Source: an uncultured beta proteobacterium (GTDB lineage Bacteria > Pseudomonadota > Gammaproteobacteria > Burkholderiales > Burkholderiaceae_C). Taken from it: 21,506 nucleotides of DNA. A program made the translations under genes and the position numbers. Positions 13,801-20,829 of this stretch are shown one piece after another. The notes beneath the pieces were generated by a model, which saw nothing but the letters and a program-made list of their open reading frames with translations, was not told the DNA's origin and searched no databases. Positions within the stretch are counted from its first letter, which is position 1, and each line of letters opens with the position of its first letter. The stretch spans positions 1 to 21,506 of the forward strand of contig CAIXMC010000008.1 of NCBI GenBank assembly GCA_903920405.1. Direction: 5' to 3'.

Positions 13801-16453
13801 TGATGGTGTTGTGCGCGATGAAGCCATTGACCTGGATTTTGATTTTCCCACCTTTGAGCCAGAACCGTTGCCAGAACGCCATACTGACTTGGAATCTGAG
13901 CCAACGCTTTCTCTTGTTGTGCATCCCCCTGAACCTGACCTGGCTTCTGAATCCTTGCCACTCTCGCTGGATTTTCCGCTCCAAAACCAAGATGTCACAC
14001 CAGAACTGCCGCCAGAACTGCCACCAGAGCCAGCACCACCCTGTGAAGCGTTGCCTGAACCGGCCTCAGAACCCCTTGCCACGGTCGATACCACACCCGA
14101 TACTGTTGTCTTGTCTCCCCCTTTGTTGCCAACCCTCCAGGTCGAGACTGTCAAAGATGTACTGGATGTTGATTTATTCCCCATTTTTGAAGAAGAAGCA
14201 CTAGAACTATTACCCCAACTGAGCGCATCACTTCGGCAGTGGGTGCATCATCCCGATGATCACGCAGCACGCCAATCCATGTTGCGTGATTTGCACACGC
14301 TCAAGGGCAGCGCACGCCTTGCAGGGGCCATGCGTTTAGGCGACATGGTTCATCAATTGGAATCGGCGGCTGAACACATCCAGATGGATGTTGCTCCAAC
14401 GGTGGAAATGTTCCTTTTATTGACCCGTCTGGATGCCATTCAACATGTTTTTGATGCCCTGCGTGTGACACCTGCAGCTTTCCTGGCATTGCCCGAAGCT
14501 CCATCTGTGTCCGATCTTCCCGAACAAGGGATACCTACAGACGATGGCATCGTGTTTGTGGCAGAGCCTCACAAACCCGCGCTGACCCTATCTCCATCGC
14601 GATATTTCACACAATCGACCACGCGTGTCCGATCGCGTTTGCTGGATCGCATGGTCAATCAGACCGGTGAAGTTTTGATTTCACGCGCACGTCTGGAATC
14701 CCGCGTCAATCAGTTGCGCACCACTTTGGGTGATTTGACCGGCAATCTTGACCGTCTGCGCACCCAATTGCGCGACCTTGAATTGCAATCTGAATCACAA
14801 ATGCAGTCGCGTCAGGCGCAAGATGCTTCCCAAAATTTTGACCCCCTGGAGTTTGATCGCTTTACCCGTGTTCAGGAATTGACCCGCATGATGGCAGAGT
14901 CGGTGCATGACATCGCCAGCCTGCAACACAATTTACAACAATCGGTTGCAGGTGCTGAAGACGATTTGGCAGCGCAATTGCGACAAACACGTGATCTCCA
15001 ACGTGATTTATTGCGTACCCGAATGGTTGAATTTGACAGCATCGTTGAACGCCTTCATGGTGTGGTACGCCAGGCTGCCAAAGACACAGGCAAATCCGTC
15101 ACGCTGACGGTGGTCGGTGGTACTCAAGAAATTGACCGCAGCGTGCTCGATCGCATGGGCAGCACATTTGAGCATTTGCTGCGCAATGCGGTGTGCCACG
15201 GCATTGAAGATGAAGCCATTCGCGTCTCTGCCGGCAAACCCGCCCAAGGCAACATCACCATCACTCTGCTGCAACAGGGCAACGATGTGAACATCAGCTT
15301 TGCCGACGACGGTGCGGGACTTGATTTGAACCGTATTCGTGACAAAGCCATTGAGCGTGGTCTGATCACTCCTCAGAAGGTGTTGTCCCATGATCAGCTT
15401 GCCCAGTTGATATTCAGTGCAGGGCTGTCAACGGCCTCTACCGTCAACGAATTGGCAGGGCGTGGCATTGGCCTGGATGTGGTGCAAAGCCATGTGAATG
15501 CAGCCGGAGGTCGCATTGATTTAAGCACCCAGCCTGGTGCGGGAACTCGTTTCAACCTGGTGTTGCCTCTGACCACTGCGGTCACACAAGTGGTTATGTT
15601 GCGCGTTGGCGAAACCGTACTGGGCGTTCCGGCCAATTTGATGGAACTGGTGAAGCGCGTTTCATGGGAAGAACTGGATACGGCGTATGAATCAGGCTGG
15701 TTTGACTACAGCGGTCAAAAGATTGATTTTTTCTGGGCAGGAGCCTTGTTGCAGGTCTCTGCTGCCACGGTCGAACCACGTGGAAAGAGCGCATCGGTTG
15801 TCATTGTCTGTAGCGCCAATCAGCGTGTTGCACTGCATGTCGATGAGGTTCTGGGCAACCGTGAAGCTGTCGTCAAAAACCTAGGCCCCCAATTGTCACG
15901 ACTGCCAGGGCTGACGGGCATGTCTGTATTGAGTTCAGGTGCCGTGATTTTGATTTACAACCCACTGGCGCTGGTCACCATTTACGGTGCCAAGGCGCAC
16001 GATTTCAGCCGCCAACATGTGCAGGCAGCCCACACCACATCTGAAGTTGCCACCGTCAAGTCTCAGCCCCACTATGCACCGCTGGTGCTGGTAGTGGATG
16101 ACTCCATCACCGTTCGCCGTGTGACTCAGCGCCTGCTCAAGCGCGAAGGTTTTCGGGTGGCATTGGCCAATGATGGCTTGCACGCACTGGAATTGTTGCA
16201 ACAGGAAAAACCGTCAGTGGTGTTGACCGACATTGAAATGCCGCGCATGGATGGTTTCGATCTGGTGCGCAATATACGCGCGGATGCCCGCTTGCGCGAC
16301 CTCCCCATCATCATGATTACCTCGCGTATGGCGCAAAAACACCGTGATTACGCACATCAACTCCAGATCGATCATTACCTTGGCAAGCCCTACCCCGAAG
16401 ACGAATTGATTGGTCTGGTTCACCAGTATTGCGCGGCAGGATTAACGCCCTAA
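10883..16453 (+). CDS. chpA: Hybrid chemotaxis kinase ChpA (PilL), Hpt-CheA-CheW-receiver
   Basis: The 1856-residue kinase of the Pil-Chp pathway phosphorylates PilG and PilH. The N-terminal ~600 residues are helical and Hpt-like without an obvious phospho-His. Three Hpt domains with the signature follow: His669 (RRAFHTLKGSARMVG), His882 (GLAHSLAGSSATVG) and His1138 (RDLHTLKGSARLAG). Pro/Glu-rich linkers separate them. The dimerisation helix pair starts at RVRSRLLDRMVNQTGEVLIS. The ATPase domain has the N box near Asn1435 (EHLLRNAVCHGIED), DDGAGLDL and GRGIGLDVV. A CheW-like domain and a C-terminal receiver with Asp1783 (VVLTDIEMPRMDGFD) complete it. The Pseudomonas protein has more Hpt/Spt/Tpt domains. 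ATG 10883 lies 31 nt after pilJ; ATG 10895 is an alternative. It ends the operon. Confidence 0.95.
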   Translation: MQSNMALIGQNQTMESDLGPLAWVLDELRKSLDSAISALRRFVRDAQEARGSDIAALDASQLRIARQQLHQAVGALEMVGLEIPAKMLRAMQSLAQKFVQRPDICSEEAALKLERASFALTDYLDGLLKGRSMSSVALFPQYRDVLVLLGEDRIHPADLWAHEWRWIDVPLAATVKPLAYDAGVCSRIDSFVLNIVKAGHGPSARIMCDISLGFAAAQTDMHTRIFWCLASAYFEIVASGQWASDLYVKRAASNVLSQYRSLARGPAHVSDRLAHDLLFFCAQTEPVQSSIGALPTIRSAYGLLGVLAPHYDEPCFGRYDPTLLTQARKRIAALIETWSALAGGDVGRMKTAADQFTLVTDSIVKLHPDSRELAAALSQSMALVARSGQAPSPELAMEVATAVLYLDAAYEDMDTNNDRLLDRGRRLAERLEAVLAGAQPEPLDSWMEELYRRVSDRQVMGSVVHELSSTLAELEAKLDAFFRNPKDKTGLHDVPGQLSQMRGVFSVLGLDQAALAALRMRTRVEQCLMDDVDTEAARTNTFEKLGNSLGALGFLIDMLGYQRELAKKLFVYDEDLGEFKSLMGRQKVSVEAVSAPEPVAPIADVVPVTIAVPAEPVKEDEHEEDEDELRNIFLDEARDVVQSGLATLSSLTDQPSDFNQQTSLRRAFHTLKGSARMVGLNEFGEAAWAFEQLMNAWLPQQKRVSDDLLHLAGHAMQGFECWVADIALQQDTAWSAQPFRQAADLLRIENVYTNLQLPKPSMAQPLDEPVVIDQPTPEPIPELPQSPALEPEPVEEISTAFLALDFDVLPDSNVSVAPSVVEAPPEPDVAIKTIGSLSVNAGLLDVYLEEADQWSNRLLAELTEWSEEQDQHLPDSTVGLAHSLAGSSATVGFLSLSELSRALEYALMHIQRLDAGPTHHAPLLIQTAESIHSLLHQFAAGFMKTAHPEQIQALRDLLNTELPASALMQTDQDDGVVRDEAIDLDFDFPTFEPEPLPERHTDLESEPTLSLVVHPPEPDLASESLPLSLDFPLQNQDVTPELPPELPPEPAPPCEALPEPASEPLATVDTTPDTVVLSPPLLPTLQVETVKDVLDVDLFPIFEEEALELLPQLSASLRQWVHHPDDHAARQSMLRDLHTLKGSARLAGAMRLGDMVHQLESAAEHIQMDVAPTVEMFLLLTRLDAIQHVFDALRVTPAAFLALPEAPSVSDLPEQGIPTDDGIVFVAEPHKPALTLSPSRYFTQSTTRVRSRLLDRMVNQTGEVLISRARLESRVNQLRTTLGDLTGNLDRLRTQLRDLELQSESQMQSRQAQDASQNFDPLEFDRFTRVQELTRMMAESVHDIASLQHNLQQSVAGAEDDLAAQLRQTRDLQRDLLRTRMVEFDSIVERLHGVVRQAAKDTGKSVTLTVVGGTQEIDRSVLDRMGSTFEHLLRNAVCHGIEDEAIRVSAGKPAQGNITITLLQQGNDVNISFADDGAGLDLNRIRDKAIERGLITPQKVLSHDQLAQLIFSAGLSTASTVNELAGRGIGLDVVQSHVNAAGGRIDLSTQPGAGTRFNLVLPLTTAVTQVVMLRVGETVLGVPANLMELVKRVSWEELDTAYESGWFDYSGQKIDFFWAGALLQVSAATVEPRGKSASVVIVCSANQRVALHVDEVLGNREAVVKNLGPQLSRLPGLTGMSVLSSGAVILIYNPLALVTIYGAKAHDFSRQHVQAAHTTSEVATVKSQPHYAPLVLVVDDSITVRRVTQRLLKREGFRVALANDGLHALELLQQEKPSVVLTDIEMPRMDGFDLVRNIRADARLRDLPIIMITSRMAQKHRDYAHQLQIDHYLGKPYPEDELIGLVHQYCAAGLTP

Positions 16454-16460
16454 ATCAACG

Positions 16461-16479
16461 GTGATGCCTGCAGCATCAC
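16461..16479 (+). terminator. Short hairpin after chpA
   Basis: GTGATGC (16461-16467) pairs with GCATCAC (16473-16479) around CTGCA, eight bases after the chpA stop codon. No T-run follows immediately, so it is at best a weak or Rho-aided terminator, or an RNA 3'-end stabiliser. Confidence 0.4.
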
Positions 16480-16576
16480 GGGTTCAGTTTAATTATTCAT
16501 GCAAGTTCTTGATTTTTATTTAAAAAAATAAAAAATAGCTTTACAAAAAAGATATTTCATTCTGTCATGCTCATCC

Positions 16577-16596
16577 AGTGCCACCGGGCTGGCACT
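16577..16596 (+). promoter_or_regulatory. Hairpin in the leader of the RNase AM gene
   Basis: AGTGCCA (16577-16583) pairs with TGGCACT (16590-16596) around CCGGGC, ending 14 bases before the ATG at 16611 and close to where a ribosome would bind. The upstream 16480-16560 stretch is very A+T-rich and is where a promoter would lie. Function is inferred from position only. Confidence 0.3.
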
Positions 16597-16610
16597 TCTA
16601 AAATCGCCCC

Positions 16611-17468
16611 ATGAAATCTCATTTGAACGCTGACCTGCACTGTCATTCTGTCTTTTCCGACGGCACTTTGACTCCTGAAGAACTTGCCTTGCGGGCGAAA
16701 GCCAACGGGGTTCAACTGTGGGCACTGACTGACCATGACGAAGTGAGCGGTCAGTCGCGTGCATGTGCTGCTGCACTGGCCATTGGACTGGATTACCTGA
16801 CCGGTGTTGAAATTTCGGTGACATTTTTAGGCCGGACAGTGCATATTGTTGGCCTGGGTTTTGATGCTGACCACCCAGCACTGCGCCAGGGGTTGCAACA
16901 AACACGCTGCGGACGTTCAAGGCGGGCACTTAAGATGTCGGATGATTTAAAGCGTGTCGGTATTGCCGGGGCCTATGAAGGCGCTTTGAAATATGCAGGC
17001 AACCTTGACCTGATTTCTCGCACGCATTTTGCCCGCTTCATGGTCGAAACAGGTGTATGCCAAGACACTTCTGAAGTTTTTCGCAAGTACCTAACACCTA
17101 ACAAACCTGGTTTTGTGGAACATCGCTGGGCGACCATAAAAGACGCTGTCACCTGGATCAGGGAAGCGGGTGGTGTGGCCGTGATCGCACACCCTGCACG
17201 CTACAAATTCAGTGCCAATGAAGAATTTGCCCTGTTTTCAGAATTTATGGGACATGGCGGCTTGGGTGTAGAGGTTATCACTGGCAGTCACTCCCATGCT
17301 GAAGCTGACGTTTATGCCAACCTGGCGATGGAACTGGGTTTGGTGGCCTCTTGCGGCAGTGATTTTCACAGTCCTACCGAGAGCCGTCTTGACCTTGGCA
17401 GCTTGCCTGGCCTGCCAGAAAAATTGACACCTGTCTGGACTTTGTTGAACGATCGTATTTTGCGATGA
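16611..17468 (+). CDS. rnm: RNase AM / 3',5'-nucleoside bisphosphate phosphatase (PHP domain)
   Basis: This 285-residue PHP-domain protein belongs to the YciV/RNase AM family, which removes 5' nucleotides from RNA, including rRNA 5' ends, and hydrolyses 3',5'-bisphosphonucleotides using Mn ions. Metal ligands are visible: DLHCHS at residues 8-13, TDHDEVSG, Glu in GVEISVTF, His in RTHFARFMVE, IAHPARYKFS, GSHSHAEAD and CGSDFHSPTE near the C-terminus. Length is normal. The ATG at 16611 has no strong ribosome binding site but lies right at the HxH strand. It is a separate transcription unit from chpA, given the 157-base gap with hairpins. In related genomes a Sua5/YciO gene often follows; here a zinc-ribbon gene does. 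Confidence 0.88.
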   Translation: MKSHLNADLHCHSVFSDGTLTPEELALRAKANGVQLWALTDHDEVSGQSRACAAALAIGLDYLTGVEISVTFLGRTVHIVGLGFDADHPALRQGLQQTRCGRSRRALKMSDDLKRVGIAGAYEGALKYAGNLDLISRTHFARFMVETGVCQDTSEVFRKYLTPNKPGFVEHRWATIKDAVTWIREAGGVAVIAHPARYKFSANEEFALFSEFMGHGGLGVEVITGSHSHAEADVYANLAMELGLVASCGSDFHSPTESRLDLGSLPGLPEKLTPVWTLLNDRILR

Positions 17469-17528
17469 TCCTGGATTCAAAGTGATGTGGAGATGGCAGT
17501 ATTCACCTATCAATCTGCGCGAACTTGG

Positions 17529-17598
17529 ATGAGTTTTTTGTATAACAAATCAGCCTCTAGCGCCCGTCCTGCTTGCGTAGTTAGCTATTCTTTTAATA
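17529..17598. repeat. ~70-bp Comamonadaceae-type intergenic repeat, second copy
   Basis: GAGTTTTTTGTATAACAAAT, CAGCCTCTAGCGCC and AGCTATTCTTTTAATAGTA align with the repeat at 5576-5648 in the same order. It lies in the 250-base gap between the RNase AM gene and the zinc-ribbon gene, which contains no credible gene. Confidence 0.55.
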
Positions 17599-17686
17599 GT
17601 AAAAAAAGACGAATAAATTCGGCTAACATTTCTCTTGGTCTGTCTTTATGTTGGCTGCTTTACATCGCTTCTAATCACACTTGCAA

Positions 17687-17710
17687 AACTTATTATTGAC
17701 AATATCGTAG
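17687..17710. repeat. End fragment of the ~165-bp palindromic element
   Basis: AACTTATTATTGACAATATC GTAG closely follows the right terminus of the element (AACTTATTATTGACCATATC CTAA). Only this end is recognisable; it stops 8 bases before the zinc-ribbon ATG. Confidence 0.5.
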
Positions 17711-17718
17711 CGGCCACC

Positions 17719-18444
17719 ATGACCCTTCAATGCCCCTCTTGCCAATCGCCCATGACAATGAAAACGTTCACAAGTGTCACGGGAGGTACCGTCGACATTG
17801 ACCTCTGTTTTGCTTGCCGTGGTCTTTGGTTTGACCCGCAGGAAAACATGAAACTGGCACCCATAGCGGTGGTTGAACTGTTTGGTCTTCTGCACGAACA
17901 CCGTCAAGACGAGGTTCACCCTCTGGCATCCAAGCTGGCCTGTCCACGCTGCCATCGCAGTTTGGTTCAAGGTTTTGATGTGGTGCGCAGCGGTCGCTAC
18001 ATCACCTATCGCTGCCCGCAACGCCACGGCAGATTGAGTACATTTTCGTCGTTCATGATAGAAAAAGGCTTCGTTCGACAGCTCACCAAGCCTGAGATTG
18101 ACGACATAGCCCAGCGCGTGGCCGTCATTTACTGCTCTGGTTGTGGTGCGCCTGTTGATATTCGCAAAGACCATGCTTGCCCGCACTGCCGGTCGGCCTT
18201 GTCTTTACTTGACCCCCAGGCGGTTGAGCAGGCGCTCAAGGGTTATGCCAAAGCGGTGCAAGAGCCGCAAGGCATCAAACCGCCCGAACTGGCCGATGCC
18301 CTGATGATGATTGAGCGCGATCGTTCAAAAGCCGAGCGCGAGGAACAGGCCAGGCGCGGCACCTTGTTTACATCATCCTCCTCCTCACTGGAAGTAGATT
18401 TGTGGGCTACTGGTGTTGATTTGGTTTGGCGCATGTTGCGTTAA
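17719..18444 (+). CDS. TFIIB-type zinc-ribbon protein
   Basis: This 241-residue soluble protein has several Cys pairs. Cys5-x-x-Cys8 (LQCPSCQSPM) and CFACRGLWFDPQE form a zf-TFIIB-like ribbon in the N-terminal third. CPRCHRSL with YRCPQRHGR, and YCSGCGAPVDI with CPHCRSAL, form two further candidate metal sites. The C-terminal part is polar (ERDRSKAEREEQARRGTLF) and ends VDLVWRMLR. The function of this family is unknown; similar proteins occur in many proteobacteria. ATG 17719 is chosen because the first ribbon starts directly after it, while the open frame further upstream runs through repeat remnants. The stop codon lies in an 11-bp tandem repeat. Confidence 0.75.
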   Translation: MTLQCPSCQSPMTMKTFTSVTGGTVDIDLCFACRGLWFDPQENMKLAPIAVVELFGLLHEHRQDEVHPLASKLACPRCHRSLVQGFDVVRSGRYITYRCPQRHGRLSTFSSFMIEKGFVRQLTKPEIDDIAQRVAVIYCSGCGAPVDIRKDHACPHCRSALSLLDPQAVEQALKGYAKAVQEPQGIKPPELADALMMIERDRSKAEREEQARRGTLFTSSSSSLEVDLWATGVDLVWRMLR

Positions 18445-18472
18445 CTTGGAGTTAACCTGGAGTTAACCTGGA
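18440..18472 (+). repeat. Three 11-bp tandem repeats at the end of the zinc-ribbon gene
   Basis: GTTAACTTGGA, GTTAACCTGGA and GTTAACCTGGA run head to tail. The first unit contains the TAA stop codon of the zinc-ribbon gene. Each unit starts with the palindrome GTTAAC. Confidence 0.85.
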
Positions 18473-18491
18473 TTCCTCAGTTGAAATGCCA

Positions 18492-19496
18492 TCACGCTTT
18501 GGCAAAATGGTCAAAAGACGCATAAGTGTTGGGCAACAACACCCCCTCCTCATCTACCAGCCGCAAGCCTGGTGTGGCCTCTGTTCGGCCAATGCAGGTC
18601 ACTGGGGTTTGACTGGTTTGTGCTGCGGCGACAACGGCATGGCGCTGATGTGGAGATGCGGTAAAAAGCAGTTCGTAATCATCCCCCCCCGAAAGCGCTA
18701 AAGTGCGCCATTGTTCGCTGGACAATTGGAGGTCAAATTGGCCTCTAACCCCCGTGGCATAAGCGTTAGCAGCTATTAAACCAGTAGCAATATCTGCATG
18801 GAGAATGCAGCCAACCCCTGAGCATTTCAGCAAGTGACTGAGGTCTCCCACCAGTCCATCGCTGATGTCAATGGCGGCCGTCGCCACGCCGCGCAAGGCC
18901 ATGCCTAGTGCAATGCGGGGCGTTGGCATTTCCAGTCGAAGACGGGCTTTTGCGAGCACTTCAGCAGGCACAGTGATCAACCCCAAGAGTGCATCAAGCG
19001 CCAGTCTTGCATCACCGAGTGTGCCGCTGACATACACATCATCTCCAGGCTTCGCGCCTGAACGCAGCAGTGCCTGCGAGCGGCCTGCCAGCGTGGAAAC
19101 CTCACCAAAAACCGTGATACAAATGTTCAGTGGCCCACAGGTGGTGTCGCCGCCTATCAGATCGCAGTCAAAAGCATCTGCCAATGCCCATAGACCTTGT
19201 GAAAAAGCACACAGCCAGACCTCATCGGCAACAGGCAGCGACAAAGCCAGCGTGAACGCCAGAGGTTTTGCTCCGCACGCGGCCAAATCGCTTAAGTTCA
19301 CAGCCAAGGCTTTGTGCCCTAGTGTGAAGGGATCAGCCTCTGCAAAAAAGTGCCGACCGGCCACCAGCATGTCGCTGGAGATGGCTAATTGTGTGCCATC
19401 TTTGGGTTGCAGTAAGGCGCAATCATCGCCCACGCCCAAGGCAGCGCGCCGTGCCGTGCGCGTAAAGTAACGCGCAATCACATCAAATTCACCCAT
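18492..19496 (-). CDS. thiL: Thiamine-monophosphate kinase
   Basis: ThiL phosphorylates thiamine monophosphate to thiamine diphosphate, the active cofactor. The 334-residue protein is complete and begins MGEFDVIARYFTR. Visible motifs are GVGDDCALL, ISSDMLVAGRHF, NLSDLAACGAKPLAFTLALS, LIGGDTTCGPLNICITVFGE, the nucleotide-binding DISDGLVGDLSHLL and LALSGGDDYELLFTA. The gene starts 6 bases after the stop of the GspC-like gene, so the two are probably co-transcribed. thiE lies nearby on the other strand. The segment around ATGLIAANAYATGVRG (near 18755-18800) lies between conserved blocks, and its DNA resembles part of an intergenic repeat. Confidence 0.96.
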   Translation of the reverse strand: MGEFDVIARYFTRTARRAALGVGDDCALLQPKDGTQLAISSDMLVAGRHFFAEADPFTLGHKALAVNLSDLAACGAKPLAFTLALSLPVADEVWLCAFSQGLWALADAFDCDLIGGDTTCGPLNICITVFGEVSTLAGRSQALLRSGAKPGDDVYVSGTLGDARLALDALLGLITVPAEVLAKARLRLEMPTPRIALGMALRGVATAAIDISDGLVGDLSHLLKCSGVGCILHADIATGLIAANAYATGVRGQFDLQLSSEQWRTLALSGGDDYELLFTASPHQRHAVVAAAQTSQTPVTCIGRTEATPGLRLVDEEGVLLPNTYASFDHFAKA

Positions 19497-19502
19497 GCGA
19501 AG

Positions 19503-19949
19503 TTACTTGGCAGTTTTGGGGACGTTGAGTGAAGGCAATTCGAGTGTGATGGAGGGGTTGCCTTGCAAGCCAGAGGACAGGGCAGCAGAGCGTTTGGCCA
19601 CCGAATGCAGCACCAGGTTGTCAGACACATTTTGACCGACGCGATACGGTTTGGCAGGTTTACCGTTAATGGCAATCAGGGCGCTACCTAGTGTGCCTTG
19701 AGCAATCACGCCTAGCAATTGGTACTTGCCCGGACCACTGGCAGCAGGCGCAGTGGCGCTGACACCGAGCAATTGCGCAAGTTTGGCGGTGTCAATGTTT
19801 TGGGGCGGAGTCAATGCAATGGGTGTGTCAGACAGACCGGGAGAGGCCTGCCATTTCAGTACCCAAAAATTGGCACTGCCGGCAGCCAACGCAGCCAAAA
19901 TAAAAGTAAACAGGCGCACAGGCCAGACGGAATGAACAAGAGTTTGCAT
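19503..19949 (-). CDS. GspC-like type II secretion protein (T2SSC domain, no PDZ)
   Basis: This 148-residue protein has a short N-terminus, one membrane anchor at about residues 12-31 (LFTFILAALAAGSANFWVLK) and a periplasmic region. That region (LLGVSATAPAASGPGKYQLLGVIAQG then SALIAINGKPAKPYRVGQNV) is the HR domain of type II secretion protein C (T2SSC family), which contacts the secretin in full systems. The PDZ domain of classical GspC is absent, and no other gsp gene is in the window. Similar short proteins without PDZ occur in Burkholderiales, where they may serve a secretion system encoded elsewhere. It is upstream of thiL with a 6-base gap, so it probably leads that operon. Calling it GspC or GspN is a matter of naming; the fold assignment is fairly secure. 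Confidence 0.75.
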   Translation of the reverse strand: MQTLVHSVWPVRLFTFILAALAAGSANFWVLKWQASPGLSDTPIALTPPQNIDTAKLAQLLGVSATAPAASGPGKYQLLGVIAQGTLGSALIAINGKPAKPYRVGQNVSDNLVLHSVAKRSAALSSGLQGNPSITLELPSLNVPKTAK

Positions 19950-19989
19950 ATTGATTTTTGGGTGGGTGGTTTTTGAGGACAGGGGCAGC

Positions 19990-20108
19990 GATAAATTTCT
20001 ACATTTGGCACGTCAAAACTGGATGAACTGTATCGTTACAAATCTTATAAACTTGAAAATCGTGTGTAACCGGTGACGTTATTGTTGACCCTATCCTAAC
20101 TATCCTAA
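19990..20108. repeat. ~165-bp palindromic element, diverged copy 5, upstream of thiE
   Basis: ACATTTGGCACGTCAAAACT, TATCGTTACAAATC and the end GTTATTGTTGACCCTATCCT AAC follow the element in order but with many changes and shorter length. The terminal CTATCCTAA is doubled (20091-20107). It occupies the gap between the divergent GspC-like gene and thiE. Confidence 0.6.
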
Positions 20109-20163
20109 GTGTTTCATGAATGATGCTGTTTCTCCATTGCAAAATGAGTATTGGCGTACAAAT

Positions 20164-20829
20164 ATGTCATCGGTGTTGCGTCTGTATTTGGTCACAGATC
20201 AGGGCTGCCTGCGGGGTCGTCCATTGGCCGATGTGGTGTTGGCAGCGGTTCAAGGTGGCGTGACCTGTGTCCAATTGCGCGAAAAACATTTGTCAACACA
20301 TGACTTTGTGGCACTGGCTTGTGCCATGAAAAGCCTCTTGACGCCCTTTTGTGTGCCTTTAGTCATCAATGACTGCATTGACGTAGCACTCGCGTGTGGT
20401 GCTCAGGGTGTTCATTTAGGTCAGTCGGACATGTCAGTAGATGATGCCAGACGATGGTTGCCTCCCCATGTTTTTGTGGGGTTGTCGGTGCAAACAATAC
20501 ATGATGTGGAGCGATCTGCCCATCAGGCTGTGGATTATTTGGGTGTGAGTCCCATTTACCCCACACCTACCAAAACCGACACGTTGACTGCCTGGGGACT
20601 GGCAGGTTTAAGGCAAGTGCGTACCATGACACGTCTGCCACTTGTTGCCATTGGCGGCATTCACCCAGGTAATGCGCAACAGGTGCTTGATGCGGGTGCA
20701 GAGGGTCTGGCTGTGGTCAGCGCCTTGTGCAGTGCCCATAATCCGTGTGCAGCCGCCCAATCTTTCACAACAATTCAGAACGTGCAGGAAAGCCTTGAGC
20801 GAAAAACAAAGTCCTTAGGATATGGTTAA
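20164..20829 (+). CDS. thiE: Thiamine-phosphate synthase
   Basis: ThiE joins the HMP pyrophosphate and thiazole phosphate moieties into thiamine monophosphate, the substrate of ThiL. The protein shows RLYLVTDQG, VTCVQLREKHL, LVINDCIDVALACGAQGVHL GQSDM, YLGVSPIYPTPTKTD, PLVAIGGIHPGNAQQVLDAG and GLAVVSALC, the full set of TIM-barrel substrate and pyrophosphate contacts. ATG 20164 gives MSSVLRLYLVTD (221 residues), close to usual family starts; ATG 20116 would add 16 residues and begins 8 bases after a repeat end. Neither has a clear ribosome binding site. The last codons (SLGYG and the TAA stop) lie in the start of palindromic element copy 6, so the natural C-terminus has been replaced by repeat sequence. 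Confidence 0.95.
   Translation: MSSVLRLYLVTDQGCLRGRPLADVVLAAVQGGVTCVQLREKHLSTHDFVALACAMKSLLTPFCVPLVINDCIDVALACGAQGVHLGQSDMSVDDARRWLPPHVFVGLSVQTIHDVERSAHQAVDYLGVSPIYPTPTKTDTLTAWGLAGLRQVRTMTRLPLVAIGGIHPGNAQQVLDAGAEGLAVVSALCSAHNPCAAAQSFTTIQNVQESLERKTKSLGYG

Noticed and set aside
13795..14184. Ser/Gly-rich minus-strand frame within chpA
   Set aside because: It is the reverse complement of the Pro/Glu-rich linker of ChpA, which explains its composition.
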